A stretch of 64,000 bases of DNA, taken from positions 62,001 to 126,000 of the forward strand of contig NZ_LIKT01000012.1 in the NCBI RefSeq assembly GCF_001294455.1, given 5' to 3'. Position numbers and translations under genes: made by a program. The stretch comes from Phaeobacter sp. 11ANDIMAR09. Lineage in GTDB: Bacteria > Pseudomonadota > Alphaproteobacteria > Rhodobacterales > Rhodobacteraceae. This document shows, piece by piece, positions 1-9,631 of this stretch; position 1 is the first letter of the stretch, and every line of letters begins with the position of its first letter. The notes beneath the pieces were generated by a model that was not told the origin of the DNA, searched no databases, and was given only the letters and a program-made list of their open reading frames with translations.

Positions 1-447
1 GGCCATGGTCCCGGCGGCGAGGATCACAAAGAAGTAGATGAAGTTGTCGAATCGGTACTGCATCGCCAGCGGCAGGGAATCGGTGCTCAACGGATTGGGC
101 CCGACCATGCCCAATGTCATCAGGAACAGATCGATGAAAATCAAAAACAGCTCCATACGGGACCGACCCACCCGGCCAGCCCGCTGAATGAACCAGCCAT
201 TCAGGCAGACCAATCCCATGATGCCAATGTAATAGATGACCTCAATCCGGGGATGAACGATCACCAGGAAGACCACAAAAATCGCCATGGCAATCCAGCG
301 CGCTTTGACCGCGAGTTCCAGCCCCTGACGTTTGTGGTTTTCCAGCGCATCCAGGACATATTGCGATTCTGCGGCCTGCGCCTCTGCCGGATCCGGGAAA
401 TATCTTCCGTTCTTAGGCTTGGACGAAATCAGAGCGGTATCAGTCAT
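1..447 (-). CDS. Membrane protein, N-terminal part (possibly a membrane-anchored class III cyclase)
   Basis: The reading frame is open from an ATG at 447 to the window edge, so 149 residues of the N-terminus are visible. It starts MTDTALISSKPKNG, has a short charged cytoplasmic stretch, and then at least three hydrophobic segments (about residues 50-68, 72-90, 100-118) with more beginning at the window edge. The sequence reminds me of the N-terminal membrane domain of roseobacter adenylate/guanylate cyclases, but the catalytic domain would lie outside the window, so function is unproven. It is encoded away from the ccrM gene by a 200 bp spacer carrying the terminator of the latter. Confidence 0.5.
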   Translation of the reverse strand, partial: MTDTALISSKPKNGRYFPDPAEAQAAESQYVLDALENHKRQGLELAVKARWIAMAIFVVFLVIVHPRIEVIYYIGIMGLVCLNGWFIQRAGRVGRSRMELFLIFIDLFLMTLGMVGPNPLSTDSLPLAMQYRFDNFIYFFVILAAGTMA

Positions 448-521
448 CGGGCAGTCCCTATTGCTGCGCCCTAGATAGGCAGTCTTGCGCCAGCATACAT
501 CCCCTAAGCGGCCAGAGGTAC

Positions 522-547
522 GAAAAAACCCCGCCATAAAGGCGGGG
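522..547 (-). terminator. Rho-independent terminator downstream of ccrM
   Basis: Perfect 7 bp stem CCCCGCC/GGCGGGG with loop ATAAA; on the minus strand it is followed by a run of T. It lies about 100 bp beyond the ccrM stop codon. Confidence 0.8.
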
Positions 548-644
548 CAAGGTGCGGTCTGCGCGTTTCATGCCGCGTCACGCGGGGTGACGCAGGAACG
601 CAGACCGTCGGTTAACTGTGATGATTTTGAAACCGGGAGCAGGC

Positions 645-1844
<1,200 letters not shown>

Positions 1845-1859
1845 TCAGCGTGCTGCGGT

Positions 1860-2477
1860 TCACTCTTGATACAATATCTTGTGTACCGGCTTAAATGAGC
1901 GCCGATGATGTGGTGTCACCCCCAATTCGACAAGCGCCTCACGGTGTTGCTTTGAGGGATATCCCGCGTTCTTCTCCCATCCATATCCTGGAAACTGTTG
2001 CGCCAAATCCACCATGAGGGTGTCGCGTGCTTCTTTTGCCACGATCGACGCCGCCGCGATGGAGACTGATTTGCCATCTCCTTTGACCACTGCTTCGGCT
2101 TTGATCGTGAGGTCGCGGGGGATCAAATTGCCGTCGATCAGCAGGTAGTCCGGGGGCGGATCCAGCGCCGCCACCGCGCGCTCCATCGCCAGGTGCGAAG
2201 CCCTGAGTATGTTAATAGAATCAATCTCTTCGACGCTGGCCTCCGCCACCGAAACCTCTGCTCTCTGCCAGATTTCCTGAGCCAGGGCCGCACGTTTCTT
2301 GGCGCTCAGCTTCTTTGAATCATTCAACCCCTCAGGCAGTTTTTCCAGATCCAGCACGACGGCCGCAGCCGTGACCGGTCCGGCCAGGGGGCCGCGCCCC
2401 ACCTCATCCACTCCGGCAATCCTCAAAAAGCCCTTGGCAAGGGCGGCGATCTCTAGGCTGTTGTCTGGCTGTTCCAT
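1860..2477 (-). CDS. rnhB: Ribonuclease HII
   Basis: Cleaves the RNA strand of RNA-DNA hybrids and single ribonucleotides in DNA. 205 residues from the ATG at 2477 (MEQPDNSLEI). Acidic metal-binding residues are visible: D24/E25 in GVDEVGRGPLAGPV, the D of LLIDGN, and the KGDGKS and SIAAASIVAK motifs typical of RNase HII; the C-terminus HRRSFKPV is also conserved. The frame stays open upstream to 2795, but that extension crosses the terminator of the upstream gene and has no RNase H similarity, so it is not used. ccrM follows on the same strand. Confidence 0.95.
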   Translation of the reverse strand: MEQPDNSLEIAALAKGFLRIAGVDEVGRGPLAGPVTAAAVVLDLEKLPEGLNDSKKLSAKKRAALAQEIWQRAEVSVAEASVEEIDSINILRASHLAMERAVAALDPPPDYLLIDGNLIPRDLTIKAEAVVKGDGKSVSIAAASIVAKEARDTLMVDLAQQFPGYGWEKNAGYPSKQHREALVELGVTPHHRRSFKPVHKILYQE

Positions 2478-2542
2478 GTCTCTGTCAGACCCAAATCCGG
2501 ACAAATTTGCAAGAGCAGCCCGCCTAGACCCGCCGAGGTGCC

Positions 2543-2567
2543 AAAAAAGAGGGGGCCGAAGCCCCCT
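2543..2567 (-). terminator. Rho-independent terminator of the 2603-3085 gene
   Basis: On the minus strand a 7 bp AGGGGGC/GCCCCCT stem with a TTCG-type loop is followed by CTTTTTT. It separates the small exported protein gene from rnhB. Confidence 0.8.
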
Positions 2568-2602
2568 GAGGTCTGCTCGATCTGTTGCCCGTTGACCACG
2601 GT

Positions 2603-3085
2603 TCAGCGGTTCACCAGGCGGTAGCCTTGGTTCTGCAGGCAGCGTGGTTTGTAGGCCGTGCGGTTCTTTTGGCCGTTCCAGAACGTCACCTTGCAGTTTT
2701 GTGGCAGCGACCGGACATGCCCGTAATTGCGTTTCAGGCAACCGCGCGCCACCAGGCTTCGGCCGTTCCGGAAGTTGGGGAAATACTTCACGCATTGCGC
2801 AGGCAGGTCATAGCGACCAAAGCGCGGCGGCAACGGACGCGGCTGGGGGCCGGGATTGGGGCGATGCGGCCGGGTCACCACCTCCCGCGAGCGGCGACGA
2901 TCCCGGGTGTTGTGATCATGCAGTGCCGCCCCGAGGATGCCCAGGACTGCCAACCCTGCCACCACCTTGCCAAAGTCCTCTCCGGCCTGGGCAGGGGCCG
3001 AGGAGGCGCCAGTGATGGCCATGGCAGCGGCCAGAATGATGGCGATAAATTTGCGGTGCTGTTTTGGTTTTGCGCTCTGGGTCAT
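2603..3085 (-). CDS. Small exported protein of unknown function
   Basis: I do not recognise a named family. 160 residues from MTQSAKPKQHRK (ATG at 3085, good GAGG site upstream). A basic N-terminus and hydrophobic stretch ending in SSAPAQA form a classical signal peptide. A second short hydrophobic stretch (KVVAGLAVLGILGAALH) follows, then an Arg/Pro-rich linker (about residues 65-95) and a C-terminal region with four cysteines (QCVKYF, RGCLKR, NCKVTF, PRCLQN) that could form two disulfides in the periplasm. Monocistronic with its own terminator. Looks like a conserved Rhodobacteraceae periplasmic protein. Confidence 0.75.
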   Translation of the reverse strand: MTQSAKPKQHRKFIAIILAAAMAITGASSAPAQAGEDFGKVVAGLAVLGILGAALHDHNTRDRRRSREVVTRPHRPNPGPQPRPLPPRFGRYDLPAQCVKYFPNFRNGRSLVARGCLKRNYGHVRSLPQNCKVTFWNGQKNRTAYKPRCLQNQGYRLVNR

Positions 3086-3300
3086 CGAATCGTTTCCTCT
3101 TGCTTTATTGTCTGGTGGCGCCGCCGGGAGGGGCAGCAAACCCGCCGCCCTTTGGCTGTAGTGGCGGGTTCAAATCTGTGACCTCACACTCGACCCAAGC
3201 AGTTCAGACAGGCAATAACAGCGTTATGATATCGAATAACCAAGAGGCCAAAGCGCTGTTGTTATTGAATTTCACCCCGCTTTTGGCGCAGGGTGAAACG

Positions 3301-3594
3301 ATGAGACACATCCTTGCCATACCGCTGATATGCGCCTCCCTGCTGGCCGCGACGGCGCCAGCACAGGCCGCCGATTGCTACGCCGATTACAAGGCCAAGC
3401 AGAACAACCCGCTGAAACTACATTACGGGGTAATCCAGATTCGGGGCGCCTGCAGTAAGTCCGCCGCACAGGGGGAAGTGCAGGACCGCCTGGCAGCCTC
3501 TGGCTGGACCCTGCTCAATGTGATGTCGGTCTTTGGCCCCGAAGGCCTGCAACAAAGGAAGGCCAATGCCGGACCCTACTATCTCCGTTTCTGA
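3301..3594 (+). CDS. Small exported protein of unknown function
   Basis: 97 residues, starting MRHILAIPLICASLL with a signal peptide ending TAPAQA; the mature part is about 75 residues with two cysteines (DCYADY and RGACSK), consistent with one disulfide, and ends GPYYLRF. ATG at 3301 follows a GGGTGAAACG stretch that can serve as ribosome site. Its last 29 bases overlap the start of the next gene, which suggests the two are translated from one message. No family recognised. Confidence 0.65.
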   Translation: MRHILAIPLICASLLAATAPAQAADCYADYKAKQNNPLKLHYGVIQIRGACSKSAAQGEVQDRLAASGWTLLNVMSVFGPEGLQQRKANAGPYYLRF

Positions 3595-4267
3595 GGCCCG
3601 CTCTGCAGGCAGTCGCATCATCGCAATTGGCATCGCCCTGATTGCTGCCCTACTGGCCATCGCTGGAACAGTGCTTTTGCTGGCGCTGCCCGATGCCAAT
3701 GCCTTTAATGCGCGCGTGGAACAGCTGTTTGTTGAAAACGACCTGACCACCCAGGCCGAAATCAAACTGCTGGAGATCCTGGCCCAATCCGGCACCGCCT
3801 TTGCCGATACCCTGGCCAGCTACCGGGTGGTGATCTTTGTGCTGTTGGTCTTTGCCACTGCAATGATGATTGTTGCCTTGGTGGTTCTGGCCATGCTCCT
3901 GCTGCTCAATCGCCGCATGGCGCAGATCGAACGCGCCGGTATTCAGGTCACTGAATTGCTGATCAGCCGCGAAGAACACACTGTCTATCTCAACAACATG
4001 GGTTTTAAGCTGACACCCGCAGCGATGGAGACGCTCTCTGCCCTGGCTGAGGCCCGCATGGATGACGATGTACTCTCTGGGGCCGAAATCGAAGCGGTGA
4101 TTTCCGGCAAACACAGCAGCGATTGCGAAGAGGCCGCCGGCGCCACCCGCATCAAACGGCTGCGCGATACCCTGGGCAATCAGATGGTCAGCGAACTGTT
4201 GGTCAAAAATATCGCCAAGCGGGGCTATGTGCTGGCAATTAGCAAGGATGTCATCCGTATGGTATGA
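3566..4267 (+). CDS. Two-helix inner-membrane protein with C-terminal OmpR-like winged helix
   Basis: 233 residues, ATG at 3566 behind AGGAAGG. Seen: hydrophobic helix at about residues 18-43, periplasmic loop of about 45 residues (FNARVEQLFVENDLTTQAE...), second helix at about 88-118, then a cytoplasmic region. The last 90 residues follow the pattern of OmpR/PhoB C-terminal domains: a short strand pair (HTVYLNNMGFKLTP), helices (AAMETLSALAEA, SGAEIEAVIS), a recognition-helix-like TRIKRLRDTLG, and the terminal wing hairpin AKRGYVLAI. I infer a membrane-tethered DNA-binding protein in reverse orientation to ToxR/CadC (membrane part first). It is followed by the DUF427-cyclase gene. No named family is recognised. 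Confidence 0.65.
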   Translation: MPDPTISVSEARSAGSRIIAIGIALIAALLAIAGTVLLLALPDANAFNARVEQLFVENDLTTQAEIKLLEILAQSGTAFADTLASYRVVIFVLLVFATAMMIVALVVLAMLLLLNRRMAQIERAGIQVTELLISREEHTVYLNNMGFKLTPAAMETLSALAEARMDDDVLSGAEIEAVISGKHSSDCEEAAGATRIKRLRDTLGNQMVSELLVKNIAKRGYVLAISKDVIRMV

Positions 4268-4496
4268 TCGGTGGCTTTGGCAGTCCTGGCCACGGCTCAA
4301 CGCCAGGGAGTTGAAAGCGCAGTCTGCGCAAGAAACAACATAGCCTGTGCAAAAGTGATCCTTCCAGCCACTGGATATTTGGCGCGACACCCCCACATAT
4401 AGGCCTGCCTCCCCAAGGGAGGCATCCTGGGCTGCGCTTGCGCACCCTGTGATCCCAACAGGACCCTCGGAGACGGGGGACAAGAGGATATCCCCG

Positions 4497-6170
4497 ATGA
4501 ACGCGCATGTTCCCTCCCCCCCCAACCCAGCCGCCCCCCAGGGGCGTGGACCTCAAAACCGTGGCTACGGCATCCTGGTCGAACCTCTGCGGGGCGAGGT
4601 GCTGGTGCGGCGGGGGGGCTGTCTCTTGGCCAAAAGCAGCCGAGCGCGGGTGATGTATGAAACCCGATTGCAGCCCACCATCTATATTCCACGCGATGAT
4701 TTGGTGGTGGATCTGTCCAACAGGGTCGGATTGCAAACCTTTTGCCCCTTCAAGGGCACCGCCCAATATCACGATCTCAAGCTCGCCGAGGGCCGCATCG
4801 ACAATGCGGTCTGGATCTATGAAAACACCCTGCCAGAGGCGAGCCAGATCGAGGGGCATGTGGGGTTTGTGGCAGACCCCTGCACCGAGATCGACCTGGG
4901 CAGCAATCAGATTGCGCCGCCGGAATATGGCAATATCTCTGGTCCGCTGATTGACTGGCTGCTGCGCGAGGCCGCCTTTCTGCCCACCCCCGAAGACTTC
5001 ACCAGAGCCTTTTCACAAAAACTGCTGGAACAGGGGGTCTGTCTATCGCGCTTGTCGGTGCTCGCCTGGTCCCTGCATCCGCAGATCGCGGGCAAGAATT
5101 TCATCTGGCAAAAATCCACTGATGAGGTGACCACCTATGCCCCCAGCTATGAAATCTATGAACACCCTGCCTATAATGCCAGTCCGCTGCGCCATGTCTC
5201 CAAGGGGCTAGGCGGTGTGCGCCACCGCATCGATAGTGAAGACAGCGCCGATGCCTTCCCGATCCTCAGCGATCTGCGCGCCGCCGGATCAACCGATTAT
5301 GTCGCCATGCCCCTGCCCTTTTCCGATGGCCGGATCAATGTGCTCACCGTGGCCTCGGACCACCCGGACGGGTTTTCCACCGCAAACCTGGGGCTGATCT
5401 TTGAATGCTCGGCTGTGGTGGCCCGCTATTATGAGGTCTTCATGCAGCGCGAAAACGCCCAGTCGCTGCTGGAAACCTATGTGGGCAAACGCACCGGCGA
5501 ACGGGTATTGGGGGGCAAGATTCGTCGCGGCGAAGGCGATGAGATCGACGCCGCCATCATGTTCTGCGACCTGCGTGGCTCGACCCTGCTGGAAGAGCAG
5601 CTGGGGCGGCGCGACTATATCAAGCTTCTGAACGAGTTTTTCGACACCGCCTCGACCATCGTACAGGACAATGGCGGTGAGGTGTTGAAGTTCATCGGAG
5701 ATGCGGTTTTGGCGGTGTTCCCCGTTGGGGATGCCGCTGGAGCAGATGCCAATCAGGCCCGTGCACAGGCGTTGATATCTGCCCGTAGCATTGTTCCGGC
5801 CCTCGCGCAGGTTGCCTCCGAACATGATCTGCCACAGCTGGAATGCGCCAGTGGTATTGCCTATGGCACCGTAACCTATGGCAATGTCGGCTCACGCGAA
5901 CGGCTGGATTTCACCGTCATTGGCCAAGCCGCCAATATTGCCGCCCGCCTCGGCGACTATGGCAAAACCCTGGGCCATCAGATCGTGGTCAGCCAAAACT
6001 CCCTTCCCAGCAGCTATCAGAACACCACGCCACTGGGCGCGCTCGCCCTGCATAACGTCAGCCAACCGGTAGAGGCCTTTGCTGTCAGCCCCTTGACTGT
6101 TGCCCCTGAAAAGAAGTCGCAGGAGAGCCCAAAGGGACCGCCGCCCGCACCGGAAGCTGTTTCAAAGTAA
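4497..6170 (+). CDS. DUF427 / class III adenylate cyclase fusion protein
   Basis: 557 residues from ATG 4497 (AGAGGA upstream). Domain 1 (about residues 25-135) matches DUF427: SSRARVMYET, IYIPRDDL, TFCPFKGTAQY, DNAVWIYENTLPEA. The middle (about 150-330) is a sensor-like region of the type found ahead of soluble alphaproteobacterial cyclases (SPLRHVSKGL, TDYVAMPLPF). The C-terminal catalytic domain (about 350-520) has both metal aspartates (FCDLRGSTLL, KFIGDAVLAVF), a lysine in EVLKFIGD and an aspartate in LDFTVIGQ that favour ATP over GTP, and the NIAARL Asn/Arg pair. Product is therefore probably cAMP. No membrane segments. The 230 bp spacer upstream holds a hairpin (4407-4423). Confidence 0.9.
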   Translation: MNAHVPSPPNPAAPQGRGPQNRGYGILVEPLRGEVLVRRGGCLLAKSSRARVMYETRLQPTIYIPRDDLVVDLSNRVGLQTFCPFKGTAQYHDLKLAEGRIDNAVWIYENTLPEASQIEGHVGFVADPCTEIDLGSNQIAPPEYGNISGPLIDWLLREAAFLPTPEDFTRAFSQKLLEQGVCLSRLSVLAWSLHPQIAGKNFIWQKSTDEVTTYAPSYEIYEHPAYNASPLRHVSKGLGGVRHRIDSEDSADAFPILSDLRAAGSTDYVAMPLPFSDGRINVLTVASDHPDGFSTANLGLIFECSAVVARYYEVFMQRENAQSLLETYVGKRTGERVLGGKIRRGEGDEIDAAIMFCDLRGSTLLEEQLGRRDYIKLLNEFFDTASTIVQDNGGEVLKFIGDAVLAVFPVGDAAGADANQARAQALISARSIVPALAQVASEHDLPQLECASGIAYGTVTYGNVGSRERLDFTVIGQAANIAARLGDYGKTLGHQIVVSQNSLPSSYQNTTPLGALALHNVSQPVEAFAVSPLTVAPEKKSQESPKGPPPAPEAVSK

Positions 6171-6198
6171 CAACCTCCAGGGGGAAGGCCCGGCAATA

Positions 6199-6257
6199 GG
6201 GGGCCTTGCCCCCTCGCGTCTAGGGACGCTCACCCCCAGGATATTTTGGGCCAAATG
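6199..6257 (+). repeat. Composite extragenic repeat, copy A
   Basis: GGGGGC/GCCCCC hairpin (6199-6213), a second hairpin GCGTC/GACGC (6216-6229), then CCAGGATATTTTGGGCC and AAATGA. Same architecture as the copies near 14.4, 23.1, 28.6 and 54.9 kb. Lies between the convergent cyclase and acyltransferase genes and may help end transcription. Confidence 0.6.
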
Positions 6258-6290
6258 AAGGGGATGGCGCGGCGCTTGTATCTCTGTGGC

Positions 6291-7334
6291 CTATGAAGGA
6301 ACCCTGGTGGCCAGCTCACGCTGTAGCGCATCGCCCATAGAGACCAATAATGGGGAGTTGGCCTGGTGGTGCTTGAAATCGGCCTTGTCTGACAGGCCGC
6401 GCCACTCTTGCTGCACCAGGGACTGCGCCACGGCACCTCCCAGTGTGGTGCCCGGGCCAGTGACAATAAAGAGGTCCGGCGCAAACTCCCGCGCGGCACT
6501 TTGCACCGCGTGGGTGAAGTCATAGCTTTCGACCACTTGATGGCCCAGTGTGTAGTCCCAAAGCGCCGCCAAATCCGTTGATCCCGGTTGCCAGATCGCA
6601 CCGCGCCCATCGACCAGTGGCACGGCTGGCTGTTTTAACATCTCACCGTTCAGCTGCTGGCGCCCCTGAGCGGCCACTGGCGCCTGAAGTGCGGTATGGA
6701 ACCCGGCGTGATTGGCCAGCCGCATCGGAAAGCGGTCATCAACCCGGGGCACGGCGCTTTCAAAGGCCGTCAAGCCGGCCTCATCCCCAGCCAGCACCAG
6801 CATGCCGCCGAGATCAATCGACAGGGCCAGCATGTGAGATTCGCGGGCATTGATCTGATCCACCAGCGCCAGGAGTTCGGCCTTGTGCCGGGGATCTGGG
6901 CGCCAGTCATGGCCTGTAAAGGGATAGACCAGCTGGCCGCCGATCAGATGCTGTTGCATCAGGCTGCCCATGGTATTGACCAGCTCAAACCCGTGTTGCG
7001 GCGACAGCGCCCCGGCTGCGGCCAGCGCGATGTACCAGCCCATGGAATTGCCTGTAACCGCGACAACCTCGATGTCATCCGCCAGGGACTGCGCATCCGC
7101 CAGGGCGCTGGCATAGATCAGCGGCGAGGCAATATCTCCGCGCGAGTATTTGCCCACAGAAAAGCGTGTTGCCCCATCCAGAGCCGTGACTTCCTCCTGC
7201 CCCTGTGCCGCCCGCGCTTTATCAAAACCCGCGAACAGGGCCGCTTTATCGGCGTGGTGGCGGTGCAGATAGCCCAGCTCAGGCTTGTTGTAGGTACCCC
7301 GACCGGGGCAGATCAAAACAGTGGTGCGAGTCAT
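6291..7334 (-). CDS. Malonyltransferase-like acyltransferase (FabD fold)
   Basis: 347 residues. N-terminal LICPGRGTYNKPELGY resembles the start of acyl-carrier-protein acyltransferases; the nucleophilic serine elbow is GNSMGWY (about residues 95-101) and the partner histidine is in LANHAGFHT (about 208-216). A C-terminal ITGP-like motif (IVTGPGTTLGG) is also typical of FabD. Its ATG overlaps the stop of the upstream E1 gene by four bases, so the two are translationally coupled. The canonical fabD of the fatty acid cluster is not the neighbour here, so this is a specialised paralogue; the acyl group and the carrier are unknown. Confidence 0.75.
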   Translation of the reverse strand: MTRTTVLICPGRGTYNKPELGYLHRHHADKAALFAGFDKARAAQGQEEVTALDGATRFSVGKYSRGDIASPLIYASALADAQSLADDIEVVAVTGNSMGWYIALAAAGALSPQHGFELVNTMGSLMQQHLIGGQLVYPFTGHDWRPDPRHKAELLALVDQINARESHMLALSIDLGGMLVLAGDEAGLTAFESAVPRVDDRFPMRLANHAGFHTALQAPVAAQGRQQLNGEMLKQPAVPLVDGRGAIWQPGSTDLAALWDYTLGHQVVESYDFTHAVQSAAREFAPDLFIVTGPGTTLGGAVAQSLVQQEWRGLSDKADFKHHQANSPLLVSMGDALQRELATRVPS

Positions 7335-9520
7335 ACGCTCTCTCCTAGCAAATCCAGAGCTGCGGCCAGGATACTCTCCTTGGAGGGTAGGGTTGCCGCA
7401 TAGGCCGGGCCAGTTGCAATGAAGCAGTCGCCAGCTGCGATACGCGCTGTGGGCGTATCACTGGCCTCTGCAAAGAGCGCCATCAATGCCTCGGACTGGC
7501 TGCCGGTGGTGCGGCATTCATCAACGATGAGCACATGTTTGCAACCCTTGGTGGCGGCAATCAGGGCCTCGGTCGGCAGCGGTGCCAGCCAGCGCAGGTC
7601 GATGATGCGGGTCTTGATGCCTTTAGCCTCCAGATCGACCCGTGCCTGAGACGACAGGTAGCGGCCGTTGCCATAGGTGACGATGGCCAGGTCAGTGCCA
7701 GTCCCGTGCTGACCAACCTCTCCCAAAGCGATGCTCTGGTCCGCGGCCGGATAGTGCCGCATCCAGCCACCATCCTTGGCCTCGTGCAGATCCCGCATCG
7801 GATAAAGCGCGATGGGCTCGACAAAGACCACCACCCGCTGCTCTTCGCGGGCCAGGCGCACTGCTTCGCGCATCATCATCGTGGCCTCTGCCCCATCCGA
7901 TGGGCAGGCAATGATAATCCCTGGGATATCGCGCAGCACCGCCAGGGAGTTATCGTTGTGAAAATGGCCGCCAAAGCCCTTTTGGTAGCCCAGCCCCGCG
8001 ATCCGCAGCACCATTGGGTTGCTAAACTGGCCATTGGAGAAAAACGGCAGGGTTGCCGCCTCGCCGCGCAGCTGGTCTTCGGCATTGTGCAAATAGGCCA
8101 GGAACTGGATTTCCGGCATCGGCACAAAGCCATTGTGGCCCATGCCGATCGCCAGCCCCAGAATAGATTGCTCATCCAGCAGCGTGTCGATCATCCGGTC
8201 GGGACCAAAGCGCTGGTGCAGCTTTTGGGTGACGCCATAGACCCCGCCTTTGCGGCCCACGTCCTCGCCCATCATCACGATTTCACCATGCTGCAGCATC
8301 AGATCGGTCAGCGCCCAATTGATCAGCCGCGACATCGGCTGTGGATCCGCCATGGCGCGCATATCGCTGCCAAAGACCTCGGCGCGGGCCTCTGCACTGG
8401 GACCATTGCTGGCAGCACAGTCGCGCGCTGGAGGGATCAGGCTGGCCGCCACATCCGTGCCGGTTTTGAGATGCGGGCGCGTCACCACTTCGGCGCGGAT
8501 GCGTTCCACGCGGGCGCAGGTATCCGTGTAGATCTTCAGCGCAGCCTCGCGCGACAGGGCACCCGCCTGTTCCAGCAGGCGCACCGAATGCAACAGGGGA
8601 TCATTGGCCTCATCCGCCTCAACCTCGGATTTTGGCAGATAGGTCGTTGGCACATCCGCCCCGGCATGCCCGTATAGGCGCACGGTGCGCAGATGCAGGA
8701 AGGCAGGCTTTTTCCGCAGGCGCACATAGTCGGCGGCCTCTTGTGCCACCGCATGGGCGGCAAAAATATCCAGCCCATCGGCTTTGAAATACTTGATGCC
8801 CGGGCGCGCCCGCATCGAGCTCTCAATCCAGCCCTGCGGGGTTTTGGTGGAGATGCCGATGCCATTGTCTTCGCAGACAAAGAGCAGCGGCAGAGGCGTC
8901 GACTGCACCGAGGTCCAGCCTGCCGTGTTGATGGCCCCCTGTGCGGTGGAGTGATTGGCCGAGGCATCGCCAAAGGAGCACATCACTATGCTGTCGTCAC
9001 GCATCACCTGATGTTCAGGCGCGTGACGTTTGGCGGCGCCGATGGAATAGGCGGCCCCCACTGCTTTGGGCAGATGGCTGGCAATGGTCGAAGTCTGGGG
9101 CGGGATCATCAGCGCCCTGGAGCCCAGCACCTTGTGCCGCCCGCCAGAGGTCGGATCCTCGGAAGAGCAGGCAAAGGATAAGAGCATGTCCCAAGCGATG
9201 CGCTGACCCGGCACCTGGTCGGCGCGGGCAATCTGAAACGCCGCATCACGGTAATGCAAAAAGGCCATGTCATCGGGGCGCAGGGCCTGGGCCACCGCGG
9301 CCATGCCCTCATGCCCGGAGGACCCAATGGTGTAAAACCCCTGACCCGCCTTTTGCATCGCCCGGCTGGTGAGATCCAAAGCCCGGCTGAGCACCTGTGC
9401 CCGGTAGATCCCAACGGCCTGCTCTGCTGTCAATCCAGCCAACGGTTCCGCGCCCTGGGGCAGCTCCCCGGCCCTGACCCGATCCAGGAAGTTTTGATGC
9501 ACGATCTGAGCGCGGTCCAT
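7331..9520 (-). CDS. Thiamine diphosphate-dependent 2-oxoacid dehydrogenase E1, alpha and beta fused
   Basis: 729 residues from ATG 9520 (AAGGGATT upstream; a TTG two codons earlier is less likely). The first half is E1-alpha: HEGMAAVAQAL, HYRDAAF, and the ThDP/magnesium motif GDASANHSTAQGAINTA leading to CEDNGIGIST (about residues 185-225). The second half (from about 385) is E1-beta: MMGEDVGRKGG, FGPDRMIDTLLDEQ, GFVPMPEIQFLAYLHNA, and a transketolase C-terminal domain (ALGEVGQHGTGTDLAIVTYG). The closest well-known relatives are branched-chain 2-oxoacid dehydrogenase E1 proteins. No E2 or E3 gene is adjacent; instead it is coupled to an acyltransferase. Confidence 0.85.
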   Translation of the reverse strand: MDRAQIVHQNFLDRVRAGELPQGAEPLAGLTAEQAVGIYRAQVLSRALDLTSRAMQKAGQGFYTIGSSGHEGMAAVAQALRPDDMAFLHYRDAAFQIARADQVPGQRIAWDMLLSFACSSEDPTSGGRHKVLGSRALMIPPQTSTIASHLPKAVGAAYSIGAAKRHAPEHQVMRDDSIVMCSFGDASANHSTAQGAINTAGWTSVQSTPLPLLFVCEDNGIGISTKTPQGWIESSMRARPGIKYFKADGLDIFAAHAVAQEAADYVRLRKKPAFLHLRTVRLYGHAGADVPTTYLPKSEVEADEANDPLLHSVRLLEQAGALSREAALKIYTDTCARVERIRAEVVTRPHLKTGTDVAASLIPPARDCAASNGPSAEARAEVFGSDMRAMADPQPMSRLINWALTDLMLQHGEIVMMGEDVGRKGGVYGVTQKLHQRFGPDRMIDTLLDEQSILGLAIGMGHNGFVPMPEIQFLAYLHNAEDQLRGEAATLPFFSNGQFSNPMVLRIAGLGYQKGFGGHFHNDNSLAVLRDIPGIIIACPSDGAEATMMMREAVRLAREEQRVVVFVEPIALYPMRDLHEAKDGGWMRHYPAADQSIALGEVGQHGTGTDLAIVTYGNGRYLSSQARVDLEAKGIKTRIIDLRWLAPLPTEALIAATKGCKHVLIVDECRTTGSQSEALMALFAEASDTPTARIAAGDCFIATGPAYAATLPSKESILAAALDLLGESV

Positions 9521-9631
9521 TGGCAATCCCTTTGCTGTTCCAGCCCCCCTTATCGGTCAGAACAGCCATGACTTCCAATGAGATTAACGGCGTGACTCAT
9601 GCGGTTTTGGCATGATTTAACCCCAAACCTC

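Noticed and set aside
2478-2795. N-terminal extension of rnhB
   Set aside because: Crosses the terminator of the upstream gene and overlaps its 3' end; RNase HII similarity starts at MEQPDNS.
6255-6296. Short frame from the ATG of repeat copy A
   Set aside because: Only 13 codons with no conserved features; the ATG is part of the repeat box.
7535-8677. 380-codon open frame opposite the E1 dehydrogenase
   Set aside because: Antisense shadow of the E1 beta region.
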